Below are positions 1 through 6,497 of a stretch of 6,761 nucleotides of DNA, one piece after another. A model generated the notes under the pieces. It ran no database searches, was not told the origin of the DNA, and was given only the letters and a program-made list of their open reading frames with translations. How positions within the stretch are numbered: position 1 is the stretch's first letter; every line of letters starts with the position of its first letter. Source of the stretch: Hyphomicrobiales bacterium (lineage in GTDB: Bacteria; Pseudomonadota; Alphaproteobacteria; Rhizobiales; Beijerinckiaceae); assembly GCA_003164825.1 (NCBI GenBank), contig PLUH01000433.1:1-6761 (forward strand), written 5' to 3'. Made by a program: the position numbers and the translations under genes.

Positions 1-2343
1 GGCCTGTTTGAGTTCGTCTTCCGTCGCCGCAATCGTGATCGATCTGACGTCGTTCCACAGCGGCGTGAGGTCGCCGTAGTGGCTCGAGAAGATGTGGCCG
101 GATTCGCCGGTCGCGATCATGAAGCGGGATTTCGCGGGATCCGCCAGATCGTAGAGGCCGCGGAACCCGCCGCCATGGGTGCGCGCGAATGGCATGTCGG
201 CTGCGACCTCGTAGCCGCCGCCGCGATCGAGGGTGTAGAAACCGCCGCTCGAGGGGAGGCTCAGGTCGGACAGCCGGTCAAAGAGCGGGACATGGGCGTA
301 GACCTGGTGGCGCAACAGCGCCTCGTGCTCGGCGCCCCATTCCCATTGGCTCATGTCCTTGCCGTCGCGCTTGACGAGGAGCGCGAGCCCGTCGTCGAGA
401 GCGCGGCCGAGCGCCTTGCGGCAATCCGGATCGGGGGCGCCGGGCGAGCCGCACCACGACGGATGGTCGCGGATGAGAGAAAGGAGCGTCGTTGCGGAGA
501 ACGGGCCTTTCTCGTTCATCGGCAACCCGGTTTTGTCTTCGAGCAGGATCTTGTGCAGCGCGCCCAGGAAAGCGGTGTAGATCAGCGGCTCGGCGCGGTC
601 CTTGGTCATCACGCCGTCCCATTTCAACAACATCGCCTGGGCCTGTCGCGCCCAGTCGTTGGACGGCGCGATCATGGCGATGAACGGCTGCAACTCCTTG
701 ACGTCCAGAGACAGGTGGTCGGCCTGCATGGCGGCCGACGTTTCGAGGCTGTGCTTCGATATCGTATCGAAGAATTGCTGGATGCGGCGGGCGCGGAAAT
801 TCTCTTCGTAGTCGAACCCGAAACTGGGCTGATGATCGTCGGAAACATCGGCGTTGTTGGCGTTGAAGGCAAAGCCGATCGCCGGGTTAAAGAGCTCAGG
901 CAATTGATCGAACGGGATCATGCCGGTCCAGTCGAAGCCGCCAGACGCGCCGTCGACCGGGGCGAGACCGTCGCCGGATTTTCGCATCGGCACGAGGCCC
1001 GGATTGAAGAAGCCGATATTTCCGGCGACATCCGCGTAGACCAGGTTCTGGGTTGGCGTCTGGTAGAGGCGCAGCGCGTCGAGAAACTCGCTCCAGTTTC
1101 GCGCTGCGTCGACGCGCAGCAACGCTTCGCCGGTCGTATCGCGCTCACCGAGCCCGGTGAATGCGAAGGCGACGACCTTTCCAGGCTCGGCGATGCTCGC
1201 GACGTCCGCGCTGACGTCCGACAGCACGGGACCGTGGCGGGTGGTTCGAATTGCGAGCTTGACGTCCGCCGCGCCTTTGACGCGGATCGTCTCTTCGCGC
1301 GTATCGAACGGCTGGGATCCGTCGGGCGTGAGATATTTCGCCGGGTCGCTCGGATCGACGGTCTCGACGAAAAGGTCCTCGACGTTCGAGTCCGCGGTCG
1401 TGAACCCCCAGGCGATCGAATCGTTCTGGCCGAGGACGAAGACCGGGGCCCCGGGAATTGTCGCGCCCTTGACCGACCCTTCGGGCGTGACGATGCGGGC
1501 CAGATACCAGAGGATCGGCGCGCTGAGATCGAGATGCGGATCATTGGCGAGGATCGGCTTTCCGGTCTCCGTGCGCGATCCGGCGATCACCCATTCGTTC
1601 GACGCGCCGCGGCCGATCCCGGTCAAGGCGCCGATCTCGTCGTCGACGCTTTCGCCGGCCGCGTGCCGGTCGCCGAGCGAAGGAAGCGTCGTGATCGGCT
1701 CGCCGGGCTTGGCCGTGGGAAAGAGCCAGTTCGCCTCATCCGGTCCGAGCTTCTGGAGGAGACGGGCGCGCAGCAGCTTGAGCTTGAAGTTCTGCGATAG
1801 CTGGTAGGCCTCGAGCTTGGCAATGACGAGCGTATCGGCCGGCTTCCACGGTTCGGGATGATCGCCGGCGAGGAGGAACTCGGGCGGGAGCGCGTTCTTG
1901 TGGCTGTCGAGGAAGGCGTTGACGCCGTCGGCATAGGCGGTGAGGCGTTTTTGCGCCCAAGGCGAAAGCGCGGAGAAGCTCGTTTCGGCCTCGCGGTAGA
2001 AGCCGACGGTGCGAATGAACTTGTCGACGCCGAGAAGTTCGGCGCCCTGGATTTCGGCCATCCGTCCCTGACCGACCCGGCGCAGGATCTCCATCTGGAA
2101 CATCCGCTCGCTCGCATGCGTGTAGCCGAGCGCCCGCGCGGCGTCGTCCATCGAGGCGGCGAAGATGTGCGGAACGCCGAAGTGGTCGCGCCAGACGCGA
2201 ACTTCAGCCGAAAGGCCCGGCAGCGTCTCGACGCCGGAAGTCGCCGGCATGGCGCGATAGAAGAGGTAGCCGCCGCCGAGCGTCGCCAGTACGACCAGCG
2301 CGAGGAGCAAGCTCGCCGCCCGATTGACCCACCGCCACGCCAT
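1..2343 (-). CDS. Penicillin acylase family protein (peptidase S45, Ntn hydrolase), 3' end cut by window
   Basis: The frame is open for 781 codons from the ATG at 2343 to the window edge, checked triplet by triplet. GGGAGG lies 4 nt upstream of the ATG. Residues 11-29 are a hydrophobic segment after a basic start, so the enzyme is exported or membrane-anchored and should act in the periplasm. Residues about 46-100 carry the S45 opening: RDHFGVPHI, a GYTHASERMFQME-like stretch and GQGRMAEIQG. The autocleavage site is GRGA/SNEW with Ser248 as the new N-terminal nucleophile. NDPH puts His at beta position 23, as in AHL and cephalosporin acylases rather than penicillin G acylase (Gln). WGFTTAD supplies the oxyanion-hole residue and NANN at 494-497 the likely catalytic Asn. 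The distal GESGHIFSSHYGD block is normal for the C-terminus, so only some tens of residues should be missing. The family hydrolyses amides (beta-lactam side chains, acyl-homoserine lactones); the substrate here cannot be read from sequence. Confidence 0.93.
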   Translation of the reverse strand, partial: MAWRWVNRAASLLLALVVLATLGGGYLFYRAMPATSGVETLPGLSAEVRVWRDHFGVPHIFAASMDDAARALGYTHASERMFQMEILRRVGQGRMAEIQGAELLGVDKFIRTVGFYREAETSFSALSPWAQKRLTAYADGVNAFLDSHKNALPPEFLLAGDHPEPWKPADTLVIAKLEAYQLSQNFKLKLLRARLLQKLGPDEANWLFPTAKPGEPITTLPSLGDRHAAGESVDDEIGALTGIGRGASNEWVIAGSRTETGKPILANDPHLDLSAPILWYLARIVTPEGSVKGATIPGAPVFVLGQNDSIAWGFTTADSNVEDLFVETVDPSDPAKYLTPDGSQPFDTREETIRVKGAADVKLAIRTTRHGPVLSDVSADVASIAEPGKVVAFAFTGLGERDTTGEALLRVDAARNWSEFLDALRLYQTPTQNLVYADVAGNIGFFNPGLVPMRKSGDGLAPVDGASGGFDWTGMIPFDQLPELFNPAIGFAFNANNADVSDDHQPSFGFDYEENFRARRIQQFFDTISKHSLETSAAMQADHLSLDVKELQPFIAMIAPSNDWARQAQAMLLKWDGVMTKDRAEPLIYTAFLGALHKILLEDKTGLPMNEKGPFSATTLLSLIRDHPSWCGSPGAPDPDCRKALGRALDDGLALLVKRDGKDMSQWEWGAEHEALLRHQVYAHVPLFDRLSDLSLPSSGGFYTLDRGGGYEVAADMPFARTHGGGFRGLYDLADPAKSRFMIATGESGHIFSSHYGDLTPLWNDVRSITIAATEDELKQA

Positions 2344-2427
2344 TCATCCTCCCGGAGCTGACCGCGGCCCCCAGTAATCGGGCCGGCGGTCTTGAGTCCA
2401 GTCTGATCGGCGCCGGCGCGCCTGAGA

Positions 2428-2456
2428 ATCCCCCGCTCCCCGCACGCGGGGGGAAG
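2428..2456 (-). terminator. GC-rich hairpin downstream of xth, possible terminator
   Basis: In the 126-bp gap between the xth stop and the acylase start, CCCCG (2438-2442) pairs with CGGGG (2447-2451) around a CACG loop. An alternative pairing joins CCCCCGC (2430-2436) to GCGGGGG (2446-2452). Either hairpin would form in the leftward transcript just after xth. There is no T-tract after the stem on the minus strand, so this is not a textbook intrinsic terminator. It could equally be a dispersed palindromic repeat of the GC-rich kind found between genes in many alphaproteobacteria. The rest of the gap holds a self-complementary GC-rich stretch (2409-2422) and the acylase ribosome binding site. 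Confidence 0.35.
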
Positions 2457-2469
2457 GGACAGGAAGGCT

Positions 2470-3276
2470 CTACAGCGCCAGTTCCGCCATCACCGGCGCA
2501 TGGTCGGAGGGGCGCGTCCAGCCGCGGGCGTCGCGCAGGACGCGCATCGACTTGACGGCGTCGGCGAGCGCCGGGCTGACCCAGATGTGGTCGAGGCGCC
2601 GCCCCTTGTTGGTCTTCGACCAGTCGAACGCGCGATAGCTCCACCACGTGTAGAGCTTCTGATCGTCGGGCACGAATTTGCGCAGCGCGTCGACCCACGG
2701 CCCGGCGGCCTGGGCCCGTGTCAATTTGTCGACCTCGATCGGGGTGTGGCTGACCACGCTGAGCAGCGCCTTGTGGCTCCAGACGTCGTGCTCGAGCGGC
2801 GCGATGTTGAGATCGCCGACCAGGATCGACCGGCCCGCCGCCGGCCTCTCGTCCCTGCCCCAGTCCGCCATCTCGTCGACGAAGGCGAGCTTGTGGGCGA
2901 ACTTGGCGTTGATCTCGGGGTCAGGCTCGTCGCCGCCTGCCGGCACGTAGAAATTGTGGAGTTCGAGCCCCTGCGCCTCATCGCCGAGGACGACGTGGAG
3001 GTGGCGGGCGTCGCCCTTGGCGCAAAAGTCGCGCTTGGCCGAGGTCGCGAAAGGAAAGCGCGAAACCACGGCGACGCCGTGATAGCCCTTCTGCCCGTTG
3101 ATCGCGATATGCGGATACCCGGCGTCCCGGAACGCGGCGAAAGGAAAATTGGCGTCCGGGCATTTCGTCTCCTGCAGGCACAAAACATCCGGCCGGTGCT
3201 CGGCGAGGTAGCGGGTGACGAGATCGATGCGCAGACGGACCGAGTTGATGTTCCATGTGGCGATGGAAAACGTCAT
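2470..3276 (-). CDS. xth: Exodeoxyribonuclease III (AP endonuclease, ExoIII/APE family)
   Basis: This 268-residue protein is the usual length for ExoIII, the Mg-dependent 3'-5' exonuclease and abasic-site endonuclease of cytoplasmic base excision repair. All active-site motifs are present: TWNINSVR with Asn9, LQETK with Glu36 (metal ligand), NFYVPAGG with Tyr110, VGDLNIAP with Asp155 and Asn157, GRRLDHIW near 225-232, and SDHAPV with Asp258 and His259. These match E. coli ExoIII N7, E34, Y109, D151, N153, D258 and H259. The start at 3276 places the first beta strand at residue 3 and has GGAG 6 nt upstream. The frame stays open to 3354, but those 26 extra residues resemble no part of the family and read through the ribosome binding site. 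It lies 91 bp after lolA on the same strand, so the two are probably co-transcribed. Nothing appears truncated or substituted. Confidence 0.96.
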   Translation of the reverse strand: MTFSIATWNINSVRLRIDLVTRYLAEHRPDVLCLQETKCPDANFPFAAFRDAGYPHIAINGQKGYHGVAVVSRFPFATSAKRDFCAKGDARHLHVVLGDEAQGLELHNFYVPAGGDEPDPEINAKFAHKLAFVDEMADWGRDERPAAGRSILVGDLNIAPLEHDVWSHKALLSVVSHTPIEVDKLTRAQAAGPWVDALRKFVPDDQKLYTWWSYRAFDWSKTNKGRRLDHIWVSPALADAVKSMRVLRDARGWTRPSDHAPVMAELAL

Positions 3277-3367
3277 GCGCGACTCCAGGCAACTGCCAGA
3301 GCCAGATGCAGGGGCCGCGGCGGGGAGCGCAAGGTGCCCGCGCCAATTTCCCACAAGCCGCGCATCG

Positions 3368-4075
3368 TCATTTGCGGCGGTTGCCCGGCTGGTTGGCCGG
3401 CAATTCGTCGATATGGAACAACGCCGGGTCGGGCCTGGTGGCCAGATCGAGATTGGACAGGGTGACGACCGTCTGGAAGCCCTGGGCGTCGATCACCGTC
3501 CATCGCCTCAGCGCGAAGGTCGAGGCGTCGAAAACGAGCGTCAGATGCGCCGTGCCGCCGAGCGCCGCCCGGTCCTCGATTTCGATCGTGACCGCATTGC
3601 CCTCGTCAGCAACGCTCAGGACTCGGGTGTCGCGCGCGATGTCGATGTGATCGGCGAGAAGAAACTTGAGCGGCGTCTGGGCGATGAAATACTCGTCCTG
3701 GGTGTCGAGCTTGCGGTCGATGACGGCGACGCTGCGGCCGTCGGCGACGATCTCGAACCGCGGCGGCTCGGTGTATTCAAACCGCATGCGGCCAGGGCGC
3801 TCGACGCTGAGCTCACCCTCGGAGCGCCGTCCGTCGGGCCCGACCTGAACGAAATCGGCGGTCATGACCCGCATCGCATCGAGCCAGGCGTTGGCGCGCG
3901 CCACCGCCTCGGCGGCGGGCAGGGTCGCCGCGGCGGCGGTCTTTGCCGGTTTGGCGGGCTTTTCCGCCGCAGCCGCCGGCGCAAGGTCGATCGGCGCTTG
4001 CTGGGCGAGGACGCCGCCGGCTGCGAACAGGGCGGGCATGAGGCCAAGCGCGAGCCATCGGAAGCGGTTCGCCAC
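3368..4075 (-). CDS. lolA: LolA-family outer-membrane lipoprotein carrier protein
   Basis: This 235-residue periplasmic protein should carry lipoproteins from the LolCDE transporter at the inner membrane to the outer membrane. The start is GTG at 4075, with AAGGA 9 nt upstream. Residues 1-24 form a signal peptide (basic n-region with Arg4 and Arg6, hydrophobic core, cleavage after Val-Leu-Ala before Gln-Gln). Residues about 32-55 are a low-complexity Ala/Pro/Lys linker. The LolA fold then begins: ADFVQVGPDG (73-82), a GELSVERPGRMRFEY block (87-101) typical of the family, VADGRSVAVIDRKLDTQ, and the late strand with FALRRWTVIDAQG and TVVTLSNL. The C-terminus is basic (GNRRK). The gene precedes xth, an order I recall from Hyphomicrobiales; the ftsK gene I would expect upstream is absent here and an aminotransferase sits there instead. 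A LolA-like paralogue of unknown cargo is the main alternative. Confidence 0.88.
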   Translation of the reverse strand: MANRFRWLALGLMPALFAAGGVLAQQAPIDLAPAAAAEKPAKPAKTAAAATLPAAEAVARANAWLDAMRVMTADFVQVGPDGRRSEGELSVERPGRMRFEYTEPPRFEIVADGRSVAVIDRKLDTQDEYFIAQTPLKFLLADHIDIARDTRVLSVADEGNAVTIEIEDRAALGGTAHLTLVFDASTFALRRWTVIDAQGFQTVVTLSNLDLATRPDPALFHIDELPANQPGNRRK

Positions 4076-4125
4076 GTCGTCAGATCCTTTCCACTGTCGG
4101 TTGGGGCGCCGAATCGGCGTTCGCC

Positions 4126-4153
4126 GGGCGGGATAATGAGAAATATCCCGTCC
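4126..4153. repeat. Inverted repeat (10-bp arms, 8-bp loop) between aminotransferase and lolA
   Basis: GGGCGGGATA (4126-4135) faces TATCCCGTCC (4144-4153) across an 8-bp spacer rich in A on the plus strand. The arms pair with one mismatch, and the inner six pairs are perfect. It lies in the 145-bp gap after the aminotransferase stop and 50 bp before the lolA start. On the leftward transcript it would fold strongly but is not followed by a U-tract. It may be a Rho-independent-like stop for the aminotransferase, a processing stem, or an operator for lolA. A smaller perfect hairpin, CGCCG-AAT-CGGCG, lies at 4107-4119, nearer lolA. Confidence 0.45.
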
Positions 4154-4220
4154 CGACGGAAGCGGCGGCTTTCCGCAAGCACTGCGCTCTTTCTATGGCG
4201 GGCGCGGGGCCTTTGCGCGG

Positions 4221-5552
4221 CTATCTGACGCCGGCGAGCGCAGCCTCGAGCGAGGCGTCCAGGCGCTCGACGATCATGTCGACCTCAGACGGGCCGATAA
4301 TGAAGGGCGGCGCCAGGAGAATGTGGTCGCCCTCGACGCCGTCGATCGCGCCTCCCATCGGATAGACCATGAGGCCCTGCGCCATCGCCTCGCGCTTGAC
4401 GCGGGCGTGCAGTTTCAGGGCCGGATCGAACGGCCGCTTGCTCGCCCGGTCGCTGACCAGCTCGAGCGCCAAAAAGAGCCCGCGGCCGCGAATGTCGCCG
4501 ACGAACGGGTGTTGGGCGAAGCGCTCGTTCAGGCGACGCTCGAGCCTTGCGCCCATCTTGACCACATTGGCGAGCAGCCGATCCCGTCGGATGACGTCCT
4601 GCACCGCCAGCGCCGCCGCCGCGGCCATCGGATGGCCCATATAGGTGTGGCCATGCTGGAACGCGCCGGAGCCGTTGGCGAACGCCTGGGCGATCCGGTT
4701 CGACAGCATGACCGCGCCGATCGGTTGGTAGCCGCCGCCGAGGCCCTTGGCGAGGGCCATCAGATCGGGCGCCACGCCCTCCTGCTCGCAAGCGTGAAGT
4801 GTGCCGGTTCGCCCCATCCCGCACATCACCTCGTCGAGAATGAGGAGAACCCCGTAGCGGTCGCAGATCGACCGGATGCGCTTGAAATAGTCGCCGACCG
4901 CCGGGACGGCGCCCAGCGTGGCGCCGACCACGGTCTCGGCGACGAAAGCCATGACCCGATCGGGGCCGATCTCGACAATTCTGTCCTCTAGCGCCTGAGC
5001 GCCCCTGGCGGCATAATCCGCGTTGCTCTCGTCCTCGCGTCGCAGCCGATACGCGTAGCAGGGGTCGATGTGATGGGTCTTGATCAGAAGCGGCTCGAAT
5101 TGCGCCCGGCGCCAGGCGTTGCCGCCGACGGCCAGGGCGCCGAGCGTATTGCCATGATAGCTTTGCCGCCGGGCGATGACATGACGGCGCTCAGGCTCGC
5201 CGATCTCGACAAAATACTGGCGCGCCATCTTGAGCGCCGCCTCGATCGCCTCCGAGCCGCCGCTTACGAGATAGACATGGCTCAGACCCGCCGGAGCATC
5301 CTCGATCAGCCGGTCGGCGAGGCGTTCGGCGACTTCGGTGGTGAAGAAAGCGGTGTGCGCATAGGCGAGGGCGTCGAGCTGTTCATGCATGGCGGCGAGC
5401 ACGTCGGGGTGGCCGTGGCCGAGGCACGAGACGGCCGCGCCGCCCGACGCGTCGAGATAGCGGCGCCCGTCGGCGTCGACGATCTCGATCCGCGAGCCGG
5501 AGACCGCGACCGGCATGTTATTATTTGCAGTGCGATGCAATATATGCGACAT
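4221..5552 (-). CDS. Class III PLP-dependent aminotransferase (aspartate aminotransferase family)
   Basis: This complete 443-residue enzyme has the class III (fold type I) layout. The N-terminal substrate-side block is YLDASGGAAVSCLGHGHP (32-49). Cofactor-phosphate contacts are SGGSEAIEAALK (97-108). YHG (132-134) stacks on the PLP ring, LILDEVMCGMGRTG (237-250) holds Asp240 for the pyridine nitrogen, ALAKGLGGGYQPIG (266-279) holds the Schiff-base Lys269, and GHTYMGHP (301-308) supplies the Thr from the partner subunit. It should move an amino group from an omega- or beta-amino acid or amine to a keto acid in the cytoplasm; the donor cannot be named. The ATG at 5552 is chosen because MSHILHR followed by PVAVSG matches the usual N-terminus of this family; Met13 (5516) is the alternative. 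No Shine-Dalgarno site is visible, and codons 3-13 are strikingly AT-rich. It is divergent from the BKACE gene, which suggests a shared pathway. Confidence 0.94.
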   Translation of the reverse strand: MSHILHRTANNNMPVAVSGSRIEIVDADGRRYLDASGGAAVSCLGHGHPDVLAAMHEQLDALAYAHTAFFTTEVAERLADRLIEDAPAGLSHVYLVSGGSEAIEAALKMARQYFVEIGEPERRHVIARRQSYHGNTLGALAVGGNAWRRAQFEPLLIKTHHIDPCYAYRLRREDESNADYAARGAQALEDRIVEIGPDRVMAFVAETVVGATLGAVPAVGDYFKRIRSICDRYGVLLILDEVMCGMGRTGTLHACEQEGVAPDLMALAKGLGGGYQPIGAVMLSNRIAQAFANGSGAFQHGHTYMGHPMAAAAALAVQDVIRRDRLLANVVKMGARLERRLNERFAQHPFVGDIRGRGLFLALELVSDRASKRPFDPALKLHARVKREAMAQGLMVYPMGGAIDGVEGDHILLAPPFIIGPSEVDMIVERLDASLEAALAGVR

Positions 5553-5635
5553 TGACGTGTACGTTAGCGGGTCGAGCCCGGGGGGGTTCGGCCCAGTCTA
5601 CGCGCTCCGTGAGAGCGGCGGAAAGGCGGCGTGCT
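5553..5635. promoter_or_regulatory. Divergent control region between aminotransferase and BKACE genes
   Basis: These 83 bp separate two divergent starts and must hold, or overlap, both promoters. A TTGACG hexamer (5552-5557) could be a -35 box for the plus-strand gene, but I see no convincing -10 box at the right spacing. CGGGTCGAGCCCG (5568-5580) is an imperfect 13-bp palindrome. It overlaps a possible 7-bp hairpin, 5573-5579 with 5584-5590. Either is a candidate regulator site. GGAAAGG (5620-5626) is the ribosome binding site of the BKACE gene. The adjoining aminotransferase codons (about 5516-5552) are AT-rich and may contribute promoter elements. Confidence 0.5.
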
Positions 5636-6478
5636 GTGGCTGCTGAAACGCGAGGACGGGTGATCGTGACGGTCGCGCCCAATGGCGGGCGCAAGACCAA
5701 GGCCGACCATCCGGCGCTGCCGCTCACCGCCGACGAGCTCGCCCGCACCGCCGCCGAATGCCTCGAGCGCGGCGCGTCGATGATCCATCTGCACGTGCGC
5801 GACAAGGACGGCGGGCACTCCCTCGACCCCGAGGCCTATCGCAGCGTGATCGCGCGGATCTGCGAGGAGGTCGGCGACCGGCTGGTGCTGCAGATCACCA
5901 GCGAATCGCTTGGCCGCTATTCGCCCGCCGAGCAGAGGGCGGCGGTGCTGAGGACCAATCCCGAGGCGGTGTCGCTGGCGCTGCGCGAGCTCGCCCCGGA
6001 GAAAACCGACGAGGAGGACTTCGGCCTGTTCCTGGGCAAGCTCAAGCAGATGCGGATCTGGCCGCAGATCATCGTCTATCACCCTGACGAGGCCGAGCGC
6101 CTGGGGGCGATGATGAAGCAGGGGCTGATCCCATTCGACAAACTTTCGGTTCTCTATGTGCTCGGGCGGTTCGCCCTGACCCGCACCGCGATCCCGCGCG
6201 ACGTTCTGCCCTTTCTCGCCCCGGACATGCCGCGGTTCCAACCCTGGAGCGTGTGCGCCTTCGGCCGCCGCGAGGCCGCCTGCGTCACCGCCGCGGCGCT
6301 GCTCGGCGGGCACGGCCGGGTCGGCTTCGAGAACAACCTTACGCTCCCCACCGGCGCCCGCGCTGCCTCCAACGCCGAGCTGGTGGCTGCGGCCGTGCGG
6401 GCGCTGGACGCGGTTGGGCTCGCGACCCAGACGGCGGAGGGCTTGAGGGAGGAGATCGCGACGGCGATGGGGACGTGA
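5636..6478 (+). CDS. DUF849 / BKACE family protein (3-keto-5-aminohexanoate cleavage family), divergent active site
   Basis: The family folds as a TIM barrel and binds one Zn; characterised members condense a beta-keto acid with acetyl-CoA to give acetoacetate and a new acyl-CoA. This 280-residue protein has the family length and layout: VIVTVAPNGG (9-18), KADHPALPLT (22-31), IHLHVRD with His51 and His53 as metal ligands, LQITSES (85-91), VSLALREL (112-119), and GRVGFENN (227-234) with Arg228 and Glu232 (third ligand). By eye against Kce, however, Glu14 aligns with Arg19, the STGG loop reads TSES, and Asp231 is Asn233. The substrate or chemistry may therefore differ. The GTG at 5636 has GGAAAGG 9 nt upstream and leaves a short lead before the first strand; GTG 5660 is an alternative. 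The frame is open to an ATG at 5525, but that would overlap the divergent gene. It converges with dapD across 19 bp. Confidence 0.88.
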   Translation: MAAETRGRVIVTVAPNGGRKTKADHPALPLTADELARTAAECLERGASMIHLHVRDKDGGHSLDPEAYRSVIARICEEVGDRLVLQITSESLGRYSPAEQRAAVLRTNPEAVSLALRELAPEKTDEEDFGLFLGKLKQMRIWPQIIVYHPDEAERLGAMMKQGLIPFDKLSVLYVLGRFALTRTAIPRDVLPFLAPDMPRFQPWSVCAFGRREAACVTAAALLGGHGRVGFENNLTLPTGARAASNAELVAAAVRALDAVGLATQTAEGLREEIATAMGT

Positions 6479-6483
6479 GTTCA

Positions 6484-6493
6484 GACGGCCGTC
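6484..6493. repeat. 10-bp perfect palindrome in the BKACE/dapD convergent gap
   Basis: GACGGCCGTC occupies over half of the 19 bp between the two convergent stop codons. It has no loop or T-tracts, so it is a poor hairpin and only a weak candidate for a shared terminator. Any real terminator for either gene would have to lie inside the opposing coding region. Confidence 0.3.
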
Positions 6494-6497
6494 GCGC

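Noticed and set aside
79..1800. Long open frame of 573 codons on the plus strand.
   Set aside because: It is antisense to the acylase in the same codon register. Its sequence shows no family motifs and is explained by GC-rich codons on the opposite strand, where all S45 motifs are found.
1..2343. Suspected frameshift or pseudogene in the acylase.
   Set aside because: All 781 codons were checked with no in-frame stop, and the motifs appear in the right order and spacing.
2409..2422. GGCGCCGGCGCGCC as a possible regulatory palindrome.
   Set aside because: Such self-complementary GC strings are expected by chance in DNA of this composition, and it has no positional link to a promoter.
3277..3354. 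Upstream start for exonuclease III at 3354.
   Set aside because: The family begins about two residues before the SIATWN strand. The extra 26 residues are translated leader, and the GGAG site serves 3276.
2500..4228. Plus-strand open frames of 321 and 337 codons (2500-3465, 3215-4228).
   Set aside because: They lie opposite xth and lolA, span the gap between these genes, and are rich in Arg, Gly and Ala with no recognisable domain. They are shadow frames.
5576..5600. GGTTCGG beside a G-run, resembling a tRNA T-arm.
   Set aside because: No acceptor, D or anticodon arms can be drawn around it.
5525..5635. ATG at 5525 as the start of the BKACE protein.
   Set aside because: It would overlap the first codons of the divergent aminotransferase and add 37 residues unlike the family N-terminus. 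GTG 5636 has a suitable ribosome binding site.
5564..6313. Minus-strand open frame of 249 codons.
   Set aside because: It is antisense to the BKACE gene, has no motifs, and runs across the divergent control region.
5636..6478. Assignment to lysine fermentation because of the family name.
   Set aside because: No kdd, kal, kdd-like dehydrogenase or aminomutase genes are present, and the active-site residues differ from Kce.
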